From positions 1-6,777 of the forward strand of contig CAMPKR010000135.1 in assembly GCA_946887345.1 (NCBI GenBank): a stretch of DNA of 6,777 nucleotides. The letters run 5' to 3'. Below the pieces are notes generated by a model. That model was not told the origin of the DNA. It ran no database searches and worked only from the letters and a program-made list of their open reading frames with translations. Made by a program: the position numbers and the translations under genes. Each line of letters begins with the position of its first letter. Within the stretch, counting starts at the first letter, position 1. The DNA comes from an uncultured Bacteroidota bacterium (GTDB lineage Bacteria > Bacteroidota > Bacteroidia > Chitinophagales > Chitinophagaceae). Shown one piece after another: positions 1 to 6,777 of this stretch.

Positions 1-794
1 TGGATATACTGAACATCCAGAGCTATATAGCCACATGTGGAAACAAGGATGAATTGACATTAGTGACGGAACAACAAAACAAAGAAAATGGCAGCAACCA
101 GCAAGTGAGAGATTTTACCGGTATGGACTTTGCGGCCTGGGCATACGACCTATGGCACCCCAACGAACCATATGCTGCGCGTGGTCTTCACCCCTACGGC
201 AACGGGTACGACCGCTACATTTCCGGGAAAGACCTTACTGATGAACAATTAGCCTGGCTCAGAAAACAATCAGGACTTGTCGCACTGAACTTCGTTAGCC
301 CAATGAACTTTTTCTATCATAGCATCACACTGAAGAAATACAGTGACGGCAGCAGTATGAGGGGCAACTTCTCGTTACGTTATTATCCTACTTCATTTGG
401 TAACTCTATTGGCCTGGACCTACTTTTATCAACGCCCAAGTACAACATTTTCGTCTCGCCGCACATCAACCAAAATCTATCTCATACGTTCGGCGGTGTG
501 GAGGCGATGATCTTTGAATACCCCGTTAAATTGGCCGGTCAGCAGTTCCTGGCCACAGTGGATGTGATAGCCGATATCCAACCAAAAGATCAGTCGTTCT
601 TTACGGCAAAAGCTGCATTTACCTGCTATGCGAATGCATCTGTAAGGTGGCAGGCCACTAAGATATTGTACCCGTACATTGGCATCAGCGGGAAGAATAA
701 GGGTTGGATAAGAGGCAACCCTTTCCTGAAAGAACAGTTCGGGTGTGAAGTTGGCCTTTCAGCACGCTTCAACTATACGCCTGGAAACGGCTAG
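1..794 (+). CDS. Protein of unknown function, probable outer-membrane beta-barrel C-terminus (5'-truncated)
   Basis: The reading frame is open from position 3 to the TAG at 792-794, giving 263 visible residues, so the gene very likely begins left of the window. The first possible initiation codon inside the window is a TTG at 54-56, which I do not believe is the true start. Near the N-terminal end of the fragment is a block rich in aromatics, Gly and Pro: YDLWHPNEPYAARG, then HPYGNGYDRYI, then DLTDEQLAWLRKQ and NFVSPMNFF. It looks like a conserved family signature, but I cannot name the family. From about base 350 on, the protein shows short alternating polar/hydrophobic segments with many Tyr, Phe and Gly and ends in a strand finishing ...GLSARF. 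This is what the last strands of an outer-membrane barrel look like; that reading is inference. The gene converges on the sensor kinase and is not in its operon. An enzyme-like soluble fold remains possible. Confidence 0.75.
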   Translation, partial: DILNIQSYIATCGNKDELTLVTEQQNKENGSNQQVRDFTGMDFAAWAYDLWHPNEPYAARGLHPYGNGYDRYISGKDLTDEQLAWLRKQSGLVALNFVSPMNFFYHSITLKKYSDGSSMRGNFSLRYYPTSFGNSIGLDLLLSTPKYNIFVSPHINQNLSHTFGGVEAMIFEYPVKLAGQQFLATVDVIADIQPKDQSFFTAKAAFTCYANASVRWQATKILYPYIGISGKNKGWIRGNPFLKEQFGCEVGLSARFNYTPGNG

Positions 795-813
795 ATAATA
801 CAGCACATACTTC

Positions 814-840
814 AAAGGAGCTTCCCGTTGGAAGCTCTTT
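814..840. terminator. Bidirectional hairpin terminator between convergent genes
   Basis: The arms GAGCTTCC (818-825) and GGAAGCTC (830-837) pair perfectly around the four-base loop CGTT. Flanking AAA (814-816) and TTT (838-840) extend the stem past one unpaired G. On the + strand the stem is followed by a T-rich TTTCTATTAT, as in a modest intrinsic terminator for the gene ending at 794. On the - strand the stem follows the kinase stop codon (847-849) by a few bases and leads into CTTTG, a weaker U-tract. The whole intergenic gap is 52 bases, so one shared structure serving both convergent genes is the simplest reading. Confidence 0.7.
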
Positions 841-846
841 CTATTA

Positions 847-3800
847 TCAGTTATTTATTTCTGCACTCAACTCCTGCGCAGAACGTTCCGTTTCCTCAAC
901 TAAGAGCTTTACCAGTAAATGCACATCGCTACTTTCTCCGGCCAATTCTGCTTCTATCCTTGTTGCAAGGCGGTTAACCCCGCGCATGCCCATCATTACC
1001 CACTTGGGCTTAAAGCTGTGTATATGCACCGCTATCGCATCATTGTCTGAATTGCGCATTGCTTCCAGCACTTTATCCCGGAAGGGCGTCACAGCCTTTA
1101 TATACAGGTCTATATACTGCTTTACACGTTCTTCATCCTCTTCGCAGAAGCTTCTGAGATACGACAGATCAATAACTCCAGGTGTGTCTCCCTCTGACGT
1201 CCTATTCTCAGTAAAATGCCAGTTACGCAATGGCGTTATGGTTTCGTTCCCCTCTATCAAACGCACCATGGTATCGATAAGCTGAGCCGTATCAAATGGT
1301 TTAATGACGATAGCATTCATACCCGCCTGCAAGCACACTTCAAATTCATTGTTCTGTGTCCCGGCAGTTAGCGCAATAATAGGAACGTTCTTTTTATCTG
1401 CAGGGAAATGCTGGCGTATATACTGAGTAGCTTCTATCCCGCTCGTCTCCGGCATTTGCACATCCATTAGCACAAGGTCATACACATTTTTCTCAGCCAA
1501 CGCTATAGCTTCGCTTCCAGTATGGGCTATGTCAATTCGGAGATCAGCTTTTAACTTCAAAGCGTCTATCACCAACATGCGGTTGTACTCATTGTCCTCG
1601 GCCAACAAAACGTGAATACCTTTGAGAACGGATATGTCTTTCGAATGCGGCGTCAAGCTTCTGCCCTCTGGCTCAACAACTAGTTCGAAAGGAAGATCGA
1701 AAGAGAATACCGACCCGGAAGCAAGTTCGCTTTCTACTTTTATCTTCCCGTTCATCAACTCCACGAGGTTCTGCGAAATAGAAAGGCCCAAACCTGTGCC
1801 ACCATACTTCCGCGTATCGGAACTATTTACCTGGGTAAAATGGCTAAATATCGTCTCTAGCTTATCCGCGGGAATACCGGAACCTGTATCTTTTACTGCA
1901 AAATGGACAGCAATGCTATTACCTGGTCCATGGATTAGATCAGCAGATAGGGTCACACTACCCTCTTCTGTGAATTTGATAGCGTTACCGCACAAATTCA
2001 TCAGTACTTGTCCCAGGCGAAAAGGATCGCCATTAACGGTTTGCGGAATATTCTTGTCCACACACACCTTTAGCTCCAGCCCCTTTTCATCGGCCGTATG
2101 TCTCAGCGCTTCCGAGATGTATTCTACCACACTTTTTACAGAGAAGGGAATACGTTCTGTTTCTAACTTGCCTGCTTCGATCTTTGACAGGTCAAGTATG
2201 TCATTTACAATATGCAGCAATATATCAGAGGACTTGCTTATCGCCTGCAGATATTTCAATTGCTCAGGACGTGTCTCTTTTTCAAGTAATAGCTTCGTCA
2301 TGCCGTTCACCGCATTCATAGGCGTACGGATCTCATGGCTCATGTTGGCCAGAAACTGCTGACGAAACTGCTGTCCCTTTTCTGCTTGTTCTTTCTGTTC
2401 CCTGTATTGTTCTGTACGCTCCGCCACGGTCTGCTCCAGAATCTTTGTCCTGCGACGGAAATTGGCTGTGCGGTAAGAGTTATAAGCCACCAAATTGATC
2501 ACTACAACAACGAAACATCCAATGTAGAACCAAATGGTTTGCCACCAGGGTTCATCAATTACAAATGTGATCGGTGTGCTCTCTACACTCCAGTCGCCGT
2601 CGCGGCTTCCCGCCTTTACGCGGAAAGTATAGGTTCCCGGCGCTAGATTAGTAAAGTTCGCTTCCTGCTTATTGCCTACGTCTATCCAGTTCTTATTCAA
2701 TCCTTCTAACTTATACGCATAGCGATATGCTACCCTTTCCTCATAATTCAGCGATGTAAAATCTATGGTGATAAAATTCTGATCGTGCTTAAAATTGTAC
2801 ACCGTCTTTGCCAATACTGAAGAATCGGATGCATATGGTTTATTAAAAAGCTTTAATCCTGTTAGAAAAATTGGCGATAGCGCTCTTTGACGTTTCAGTT
2901 TCGATGAATAAAATTTAACGACCCCCTCATTGGCTGAAAAATATATGGCATCTTCCGTCCTGTCATATATCATTCTGCATTCAGGCTTATGTACTGGCAG
3001 ATCTCTGTAGGTTTCATACACCGCAACTTCACCTGTTGAGAAGTTTGCCATTGTAAGTGCATCCCGGCTCAGAAACCACATATTTCCCTGCCCGTCTTCC
3101 ACCATACTGTTCACGTTGGCATCGGCCATGCCGGGAACCTTTTTCAGCCTGACAATGTTACCTGTAGCCCGCGAAAAAGTATCCAAACCGTCTTCGGTAG
3201 CTATCCATATAGTGTTCTTACTATCGCAATAGATATAATTAAGATAGCCTGTATTGACAGGCTTACCATCACGGGTAGCATACATGTACTCTGTCAATTT
3301 CCCGTCTTTTCTATATGCCTGTAAGCCCAGGTTCGTGTTGAACCGTTGCTTTATGCCCCATATAGTACCTTCTTTATCGATCAGTGTTTGAACACAGCGC
3401 CAACCGGGAACTGTGTCACGGCTTGTTCTCCCGAATGGATCACATAATACCGAGAAGAGATCATAACCGGTGATCCACAAAGACCTGTCTTGTCGTTCGA
3501 TAATTGAAATTATGGGATTGCTGTGATTGAAGGAGACTTGGGGGGAGCTAAAGGGACGATCTTTTATGGTAAGGCTCACGGGGTCAAGTTCTTTAACCTC
3601 GCAATTCATAGAGATCCAGAAATTCCCGTTCACCGATCGGGTGATCGCATAGGTCTGCCCTGTAAAGGTTGCACCGTTGTAGTTGTATTTTCCGTTTATT
3701 TTTTTTACCTGGTCGTTTCTTGAATCCAGTATGGTCAGCCCGGCAGCATTGCCGATATATACGGTACCATTATCGCCCCTGCACATGGCAAAAATGCTCA

Positions 3801-4974
3801 GATCCTCCTGCACCGGTATCTGGTCTATTCCCAAAAAGGTATTGCTGTATAAGACAAAATCTGTCTTGGCTGGTTCTATTATATTGATGCCGCCTCCCGC
3901 AGTTGCGATCCATATCCTGTTCTCCCTGTCTTTATATACGGACCTTACTACATTATCAGACAGGCTGTTGGGGTCTGAAGGGATATTTCTATAATTGGTG
4001 AATTTACCCGTAGCGGTGTCTAATACCGACAAACCTCCACCCTCGGTCCCGAAATAGCCATGACCATTCAGCAGGCAGAAACTTCGCACGGTGTTATGTG
4101 ACAGTGTTGAGTTATCACCGCTTATATTCTGATAGAAATCGAATTGGCTGCCGGCTGGCCGGTACTTAATAATACCGCAATAACTGGCTATCCATATATT
4201 CCCGGAACTGTCCGGCAATACACTATGCACCAGCCTTGCCATGTGGTGGACAGCTTGCCTGTATTTTGGTATAACGTTGCTTCCCGGTATCAGCAGGGGG
4301 CTGAACCTTTTTGTGCCCAAATCGAACAGGTTCAGGTAACCTGATGTCTTAATGTCTTTTGTCCCATCCCCGGCCTCAAATGTTCCTACCAGGTATTTTC
4401 CGGGTGCGGTCTCGTAAATTGATTTTACGTTATTTCCCGCAATTGAAAATGCGTTAGCAGCACTCCAGGTATGATGTATGAATTTTTGGGTTCTCTCATC
4501 AAACAAGTCAAGTCCGCCACCAAAGAGACATACCCAGAACCGTCCCTTGCTATCTTCATACACCTGTGCAACGTAGCCTGTATTGATGCTCCCATGGTCC
4601 TTCTCATTGTGCTGGTACCTTTTGAACTTCTCCAGCACCGGATCATAAACCGAAAGACCAGTCTCAGACCCTATCCAAAGCCTGCCCCTGCTATCTTCAA
4701 ATAGTGACTGGACATTATTATCGGCGAGGCTTCCCGCATCGTTAGGTATATGGCGAAAAACCACAAAGTTCTTACCATCATACCGGTTAAGTCCTTTATC
4801 GGTACCAAACCACATAAAGCCCTTCCTGTCCTGGAGAATGCAGTGTACATTATTGCTCTCGAGACCATTCACCCGGGTAAGATGCCTGAAAACTATTTTT
4901 GAGGAATTGGGCTGTGCCTGCAGATCACTAACCAGCAGCATAAGAAAGCCAAGAAGTAGCAATTGCTTTTTCAT
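847..4974 (-). CDS. Hybrid sensor histidine kinase: two propellers, Y_Y_Y, HisKA, HATPase_c, REC, HPt
   Basis: A 1375-residue membrane sensor that should bind a periplasmic ligand and start a phosphorelay. Residues 1-20 form a signal peptide with likely cleavage after LQA. Fourteen propeller repeats follow (about 43-690; for example [20 protein letters not shown] from 88), enough for two seven-bladed propellers. A Y_Y_Y domain spans about 728-805, a membrane helix about 812-832, and a charged coiled coil 842-878. The kinase has the H box SHEIRTP with H880, the N box with N997, the G1 motif DTGSG at 1029, and GGTGLGLS at 1058-1065. The receiver (about 1120-1242) has E1126/D1127, D1171 in LMDVQMP, T1203 and K1225. 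The C-terminal HPt (about 1267-1370) has H1319 in HSFKPKW, with Pro where Gly is usual. There is no AraC-type DNA-binding domain, unlike classical Bacteroides one-piece regulators, so the output must be another protein. The LytTR regulator gene directly upstream (46-base gap, same strand) is the obvious partner. The ATG is chosen because it places a good signal peptide at the N-terminus; no Shine-Dalgarno is visible. The ligand is unknown. Confidence 0.95.
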   Translation of the reverse strand: MKKQLLLLGFLMLLVSDLQAQPNSSKIVFRHLTRVNGLESNNVHCILQDRKGFMWFGTDKGLNRYDGKNFVVFRHIPNDAGSLADNNVQSLFEDSRGRLWIGSETGLSVYDPVLEKFKRYQHNEKDHGSINTGYVAQVYEDSKGRFWVCLFGGGLDLFDERTQKFIHHTWSAANAFSIAGNNVKSIYETAPGKYLVGTFEAGDGTKDIKTSGYLNLFDLGTKRFSPLLIPGSNVIPKYRQAVHHMARLVHSVLPDSSGNIWIASYCGIIKYRPAGSQFDFYQNISGDNSTLSHNTVRSFCLLNGHGYFGTEGGGLSVLDTATGKFTNYRNIPSDPNSLSDNVVRSVYKDRENRIWIATAGGGINIIEPAKTDFVLYSNTFLGIDQIPVQEDLSIFAMCRGDNGTVYIGNAAGLTILDSRNDQVKKINGKYNYNGATFTGQTYAITRSVNGNFWISMNCEVKELDPVSLTIKDRPFSSPQVSFNHSNPIISIIERQDRSLWITGYDLFSVLCDPFGRTSRDTVPGWRCVQTLIDKEGTIWGIKQRFNTNLGLQAYRKDGKLTEYMYATRDGKPVNTGYLNYIYCDSKNTIWIATEDGLDTFSRATGNIVRLKKVPGMADANVNSMVEDGQGNMWFLSRDALTMANFSTGEVAVYETYRDLPVHKPECRMIYDRTEDAIYFSANEGVVKFYSSKLKRQRALSPIFLTGLKLFNKPYASDSSVLAKTVYNFKHDQNFITIDFTSLNYEERVAYRYAYKLEGLNKNWIDVGNKQEANFTNLAPGTYTFRVKAGSRDGDWSVESTPITFVIDEPWWQTIWFYIGCFVVVVINLVAYNSYRTANFRRRTKILEQTVAERTEQYREQKEQAEKGQQFRQQFLANMSHEIRTPMNAVNGMTKLLLEKETRPEQLKYLQAISKSSDILLHIVNDILDLSKIEAGKLETERIPFSVKSVVEYISEALRHTADEKGLELKVCVDKNIPQTVNGDPFRLGQVLMNLCGNAIKFTEEGSVTLSADLIHGPGNSIAVHFAVKDTGSGIPADKLETIFSHFTQVNSSDTRKYGGTGLGLSISQNLVELMNGKIKVESELASGSVFSFDLPFELVVEPEGRSLTPHSKDISVLKGIHVLLAEDNEYNRMLVIDALKLKADLRIDIAHTGSEAIALAEKNVYDLVLMDVQMPETSGIEATQYIRQHFPADKKNVPIIALTAGTQNNEFEVCLQAGMNAIVIKPFDTAQLIDTMVRLIEGNETITPLRNWHFTENRTSEGDTPGVIDLSYLRSFCEEDEERVKQYIDLYIKAVTPFRDKVLEAMRNSDNDAIAVHIHSFKPKWVMMGMRGVNRLATRIEAELAGESSDVHLLVKLLVEETERSAQELSAEINN

Positions 4975-5020
4975 ACTGCTTACTTGTAGGTGTATTGTTT
5001 AGCGTGCGCCGCGGGTATTA

Positions 5021-5773
5021 CTAGGAGACCAGCTTCAGCAGGTCGTCCTTCTTTCTTCTGGCTACATCCAGAGTGCTACCATTGGCCATTATCACTTGCC
5101 CTCCCTCACCACGCAGGTATTTCTTAAGGTGATTTAGGTTGATAAGGTATGACTTATGAATGCGGAAGAAGCTATAAGCAGATAACAGTTCTTCGAATAC
5201 CCCTAGTGTACGTGAGGAGACAATGGTCTTTTTATCGGCCAGGTATATCCTGGTGTACTTATCATCACCTTCACAATACACAATTTCCTGTAGCCCTATA
5301 AATAACAACCCTTCCATCGTTGGTATCGCCAGGTTATCCAGTCGCGCCTTGTGCTGGCTTACCACTTCCATTTGCCAGAGGGAAGGATCGGTATTGCTTC
5401 TTTTCTCCACCACTCTGCTTACGGCTTCCTGCAGGGCTGTTGCCTCTATAGGCTTCAGCAGGTAATCCACAGCAGAGAAACGTATAGCTCTTATAGCATA
5501 GTAATCGTGGGCAGTGGTGAAAATGATATCAAAGTTGATAGAAGGTAGCTTTTTCAGCATATCAAAGCCATTCATCCCACCCGGCATCTCCACATCCAGG
5601 AACACTATGTCGGGTTGCAGTCTTTGTATCGGTTCCAGGGCATCCTCAGCGCTGTTGTAGGTAGCGAGCAACTCTACGTTACCCGTTTTGTGCTGAATGA
5701 TATCAGACAAATGAAAACAACTAAAAGCGTCGTCATCTACTATTACAGCTGTTAAGTGCCCCGGCCTGCGCAT
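5021..5773 (-). CDS. LytTR-family response regulator (REC-LytTR)
   Basis: A 250-residue cytoplasmic DNA-binding response regulator. The receiver domain (about 7-122) begins LTAVIVDDD, with the acidic cluster D13-D15, the phospho-acceptor D60 in VFLDVEMPGG, T87 in FTTAHD and K107 in DYLLKPIE. All are intact, so it should be phosphorylated normally. The LytTR DNA-binding domain covers about 148-249, with the family's IVYCEGDDKYTRIY, SSRTLGVFEELL and FFRIHKSYLINLNHL segments. It is transcribed just before the hybrid kinase and most likely receives phosphate from that protein's C-terminal HPt; this pairing is inferred from adjacency and from the kinase lacking its own output domain. The ATG is the only plausible start: an in-frame TAA lies two codons upstream, and no standard start codon follows before the conserved receiver strand. 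That ATG lies inside one arm of a perfect inverted repeat, which may control translation. LytTR regulators usually bind pairs of short direct repeats; the target genes here are unknown. Confidence 0.93.
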   Translation of the reverse strand: MRRPGHLTAVIVDDDAFSCFHLSDIIQHKTGNVELLATYNSAEDALEPIQRLQPDIVFLDVEMPGGMNGFDMLKKLPSINFDIIFTTAHDYYAIRAIRFSAVDYLLKPIEATALQEAVSRVVEKRSNTDPSLWQMEVVSQHKARLDNLAIPTMEGLLFIGLQEIVYCEGDDKYTRIYLADKKTIVSSRTLGVFEELLSAYSFFRIHKSYLINLNHLKKYLRGEGGQVIMANGSTLDVARRKKDDLLKLVS

Positions 5774-5803
5774 AGCTTAAAGATACTTTTTTTAAGCTAT
5801 GCG
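5769..5803 (-). promoter_or_regulatory. Perfect 13-bp inverted repeat enclosing the LytTR gene start codon
   Basis: On the coding (-) strand the arms are CGCATAGCTTAAA (5803-5791) and TTTAAGCTATGCG (5781-5769), fully complementary, separated by the nine-base AAAAGTATC. The regulator's ATG (5773-5771) lies in the second arm. If the transcript includes both arms, the start codon would be paired inside a 13-bp stem, which would limit ribosome access. Alternatively the palindrome is a DNA operator for a dimeric protein at the start of the gene. It is a poor candidate for an intrinsic terminator of the upstream protease, since no U-tract follows either arm. The structure is directly visible; the role is inferred. 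Confidence 0.6.
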
Positions 5804-5842
5804 TTACAGGCTCAGGACCGCCCACTTGTAAAAAACCACGTA

Positions 5843-5860
5843 TTACATTTACATTACATT
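5843..5860. repeat. Short tandem TTACAT repeats in the protease-regulator gap
   Basis: Two exact TTACAT units (5843-5848 and 5849-5854) are followed by TACATT (5855-5860). Read on the - strand this gives three TGTAA words in close succession, centred about 80 bases upstream of the LytTR gene start. Short direct repeats upstream of a regulator gene could be a binding site, but the units are brief and AT-rich and may be chance. No clear Bacteroidota promoter (TAnnTTTG with an upstream TTG) is visible in the 115-base gap. Confidence 0.25.
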
Positions 5861-5888
5861 AAAATAAGGTCTATCTGCATGCCTCGAT

Positions 5889-6777
5889 TTACTGTTTCAC
5901 TATCTTATAAGAGCCGGTCTTTCCATCATTGCTTATCTTCAGGATGTAGTTGCCGTTTGCCAGTGCTTCCGTACTTATTGTTTCTACATGGCCTGCCGTT
6001 ACATTCTTTACATTCCTGCTATAGACGGTCTTACCCGTAATGTCTAAGATCGTTACCTCGCTGGCCGTTACTTTTTCATCAAAAGCGATATTCAGTTCTG
6101 TTGTCGCAGGGTTAGGGTATATCTTCATGCCGAATTCGTTCGGCACATTCTCTACACTTACTGTTACCATTCCGGCAAAGGCATTTATCTTACCCCATCC
6201 CCAGGTGTTGCTACCGTCAGTTGGGATCGCACCCGTGAAATTATCAGTGATAGCCGTGGCCTTCATTTTTGCAAGAGCCTGTTCCCTGGTGAGATTCGGG
6301 TTTTGCTGCAGCCAGAGTGCGAGGATGCCGGCGACCATAGGGGCTGCCATGGACGTACCTGACATCATTCCGAAATACCAACTTTTGGTGTTCCCGTTTA
6401 TTGCATGCACAGTTTCCAGGCCAAATGCATCGAAAGTCGGAGAAAAGCTGTTTACCGAAGAAGCTAAAATATTTCCCGGCGCTGCAATGTCAGGTTTTCT
6501 ACGGCCATCGCCGGTAGGGCCTTTACTGGAATATGGGGCTATGGCTCCTATTGGCGCCATGTCGAAGCCACCCGCCAACTGTTGTGGAACATTATTGAGT
6601 GGCATCCAGCTATTTTTGCTGGTATAGGAACCAACAGAGATCGCCCCCCCATAACCACTTATTTCATCCGCGGCAGTGTGATCAGTTTGACCGCCATATA
6701 CCTGGTAGAAGAATCCATTATTTGTAAAATATGGAATGTCGTAATTAACCTGGCTCCACATCTGCACACTTGTATTG
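5889..6777 (-). CDS. Secreted S8 (subtilisin-family) serine protease with T9SS type A sorting domain (5'-truncated)
   Basis: The frame is open from the right edge to the TAA at 5891-5889, so this is the C-terminal part (about 295 residues) of a larger gene. A GTG at 6767-6765 could be read as a start, but codons for N, T and S precede it in frame, and the catalytic Asp and His of the family must lie further upstream, so it is internal. The fragment has the segment PYSSKGPTGDGRRKPDIAAP followed by GTSMAAPMVAGILAL, whose Ser (codon 6353-6351) is the subtilase nucleophile. After the catalytic domain comes a C-terminal domain of about 80 residues, starting at KIYPNPATTELNIAF and ending NGNYILKISNDGKTGSYKIVKQ in two adjoining parts (ending IVKQ). 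This is the type A sorting domain that sends proteins across the outer membrane by the type IX system. The protein should therefore act at the cell surface or outside. It lies 115 bases upstream of the LytTR gene on the same strand; co-transcription is possible but unproven. A G7 run on the coding strand (6650-6644) lies in frame. Confidence 0.93.
   Translation of the reverse strand, partial: NTSVQMWSQVNYDIPYFTNNGFFYQVYGGQTDHTAADEISGYGGAISVGSYTSKNSWMPLNNVPQQLAGGFDMAPIGAIAPYSSKGPTGDGRRKPDIAAPGNILASSVNSFSPTFDAFGLETVHAINGNTKSWYFGMMSGTSMAAPMVAGILALWLQQNPNLTREQALAKMKATAITDNFTGAIPTDGSNTWGWGKINAFAGMVTVSVENVPNEFGMKIYPNPATTELNIAFDEKVTASEVTILDITGKTVYSRNVKNVTAGHVETISTEALANGNYILKISNDGKTGSYKIVKQ

Noticed and set aside
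49..57. ATG at 49-51 as a gene start
   Set aside because: It is out of frame with the gene and meets a stop codon after one further residue.
54..794. TTG at 54 as the true start of the left-edge gene
   Set aside because: The same frame stays open to the window edge with protein-like sequence before the TTG, and no signal peptide or other N-terminal feature follows it. A truncated gene is the better reading.
1622..2362. 246-residue open frame on the + strand
   Set aside because: It lies entirely opposite the HisKA/HATPase/receiver region of the kinase, has low-complexity Ser/Phe-rich sequence and shows no domain. It is an antisense shadow.
4975..5020. Separate promoter or terminator between regulator and kinase
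   Set aside because: The 46-base gap holds a small GC-rich patch but no convincing hairpin with a U-tract and no recognisable promoter, which fits one transcript for both genes.
5769..5803. Inverted repeat as an intrinsic terminator of the protease gene
   Set aside because: On the - strand the stem is followed by CAGGCCGG and on the + strand by TTACAGG, so there is no U-tract. The A-rich bases are in the loop. Overlap with a start codon also argues against it.
5774..5888. Bacteroidota-type promoter (TAnnTTTG with TTG upstream) for the regulator
   Set aside because: Only poor matches such as TATCTTTA occur, without a suitably spaced TTG. I could not assign a promoter.
6040..6627. 195-residue open frame on the + strand
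   Set aside because: It is fully antisense to the protease catalytic and sorting domains, whose motifs are unmistakable on the - strand.
1..6777. tRNA, rRNA, CRISPR array, insertion sequence or phage element
   Set aside because: No such signature was seen by reading. Nearly all the sequence is accounted for by four ordinary coding regions with short gaps.

Overview
The window looks like a chromosomal stretch from a member of the Bacteroidota, probably of the Chitinophagaceae or a related group. Three things point there: a subtilisin-family protease ending in a type A type IX secretion (T9SS) sorting domain, a hybrid sensor kinase with a periplasmic two-component-regulator propeller and Y_Y_Y domain, and a LytTR response regulator. 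Genes start without recognisable Shine-Dalgarno sequences, which also fits. The phylum is well supported; the family-level placement is inference.

Layout. Positions 1-794 (+) hold the 3' part of a gene cut by the left edge. It encodes a protein of unknown function whose C-terminal part resembles an outer-membrane beta-barrel. It converges on the next gene across 52 bases containing one strong hairpin (814-840) that probably ends transcription from both sides. Positions 847-4974 (-) encode a 1375-residue hybrid histidine kinase: signal peptide, 14 propeller repeats, Y_Y_Y, one membrane segment, HisKA, HATPase_c, receiver and a C-terminal HPt. Positions 5021-5773 (-) encode a LytTR-type response regulator, transcribed just before the kinase with a 46-base gap. 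Positions 5889-6777 (-) hold the 3' part of a secreted S8 protease gene cut by the right edge. No gap between genes exceeds 115 bases.

How they work together. The kinase resembles the 'hybrid two-component system' sensors of Bacteroidota, but it ends in an HPt domain instead of the AraC-type DNA-binding domain of those one-piece regulators. With the adjacent LytTR regulator, the two genes contain every module of a His-Asp-His-Asp phosphorelay: H880, D1171 and H1319 of the kinase, then D60 of the regulator. All expected catalytic residues are visible. The likely output is LytTR-controlled transcription in response to an unknown periplasmic ligand. The protease lies upstream on the same strand; whether it is co-transcribed or is a target is unknown.

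The most unusual non-coding feature is a perfect 13-bp inverted repeat (5769-5781 / 5791-5803) whose downstream arm contains the start codon of the LytTR regulator. It could act as a translational hairpin or an operator. I saw no tRNA, rRNA, CRISPR array or insertion sequence.
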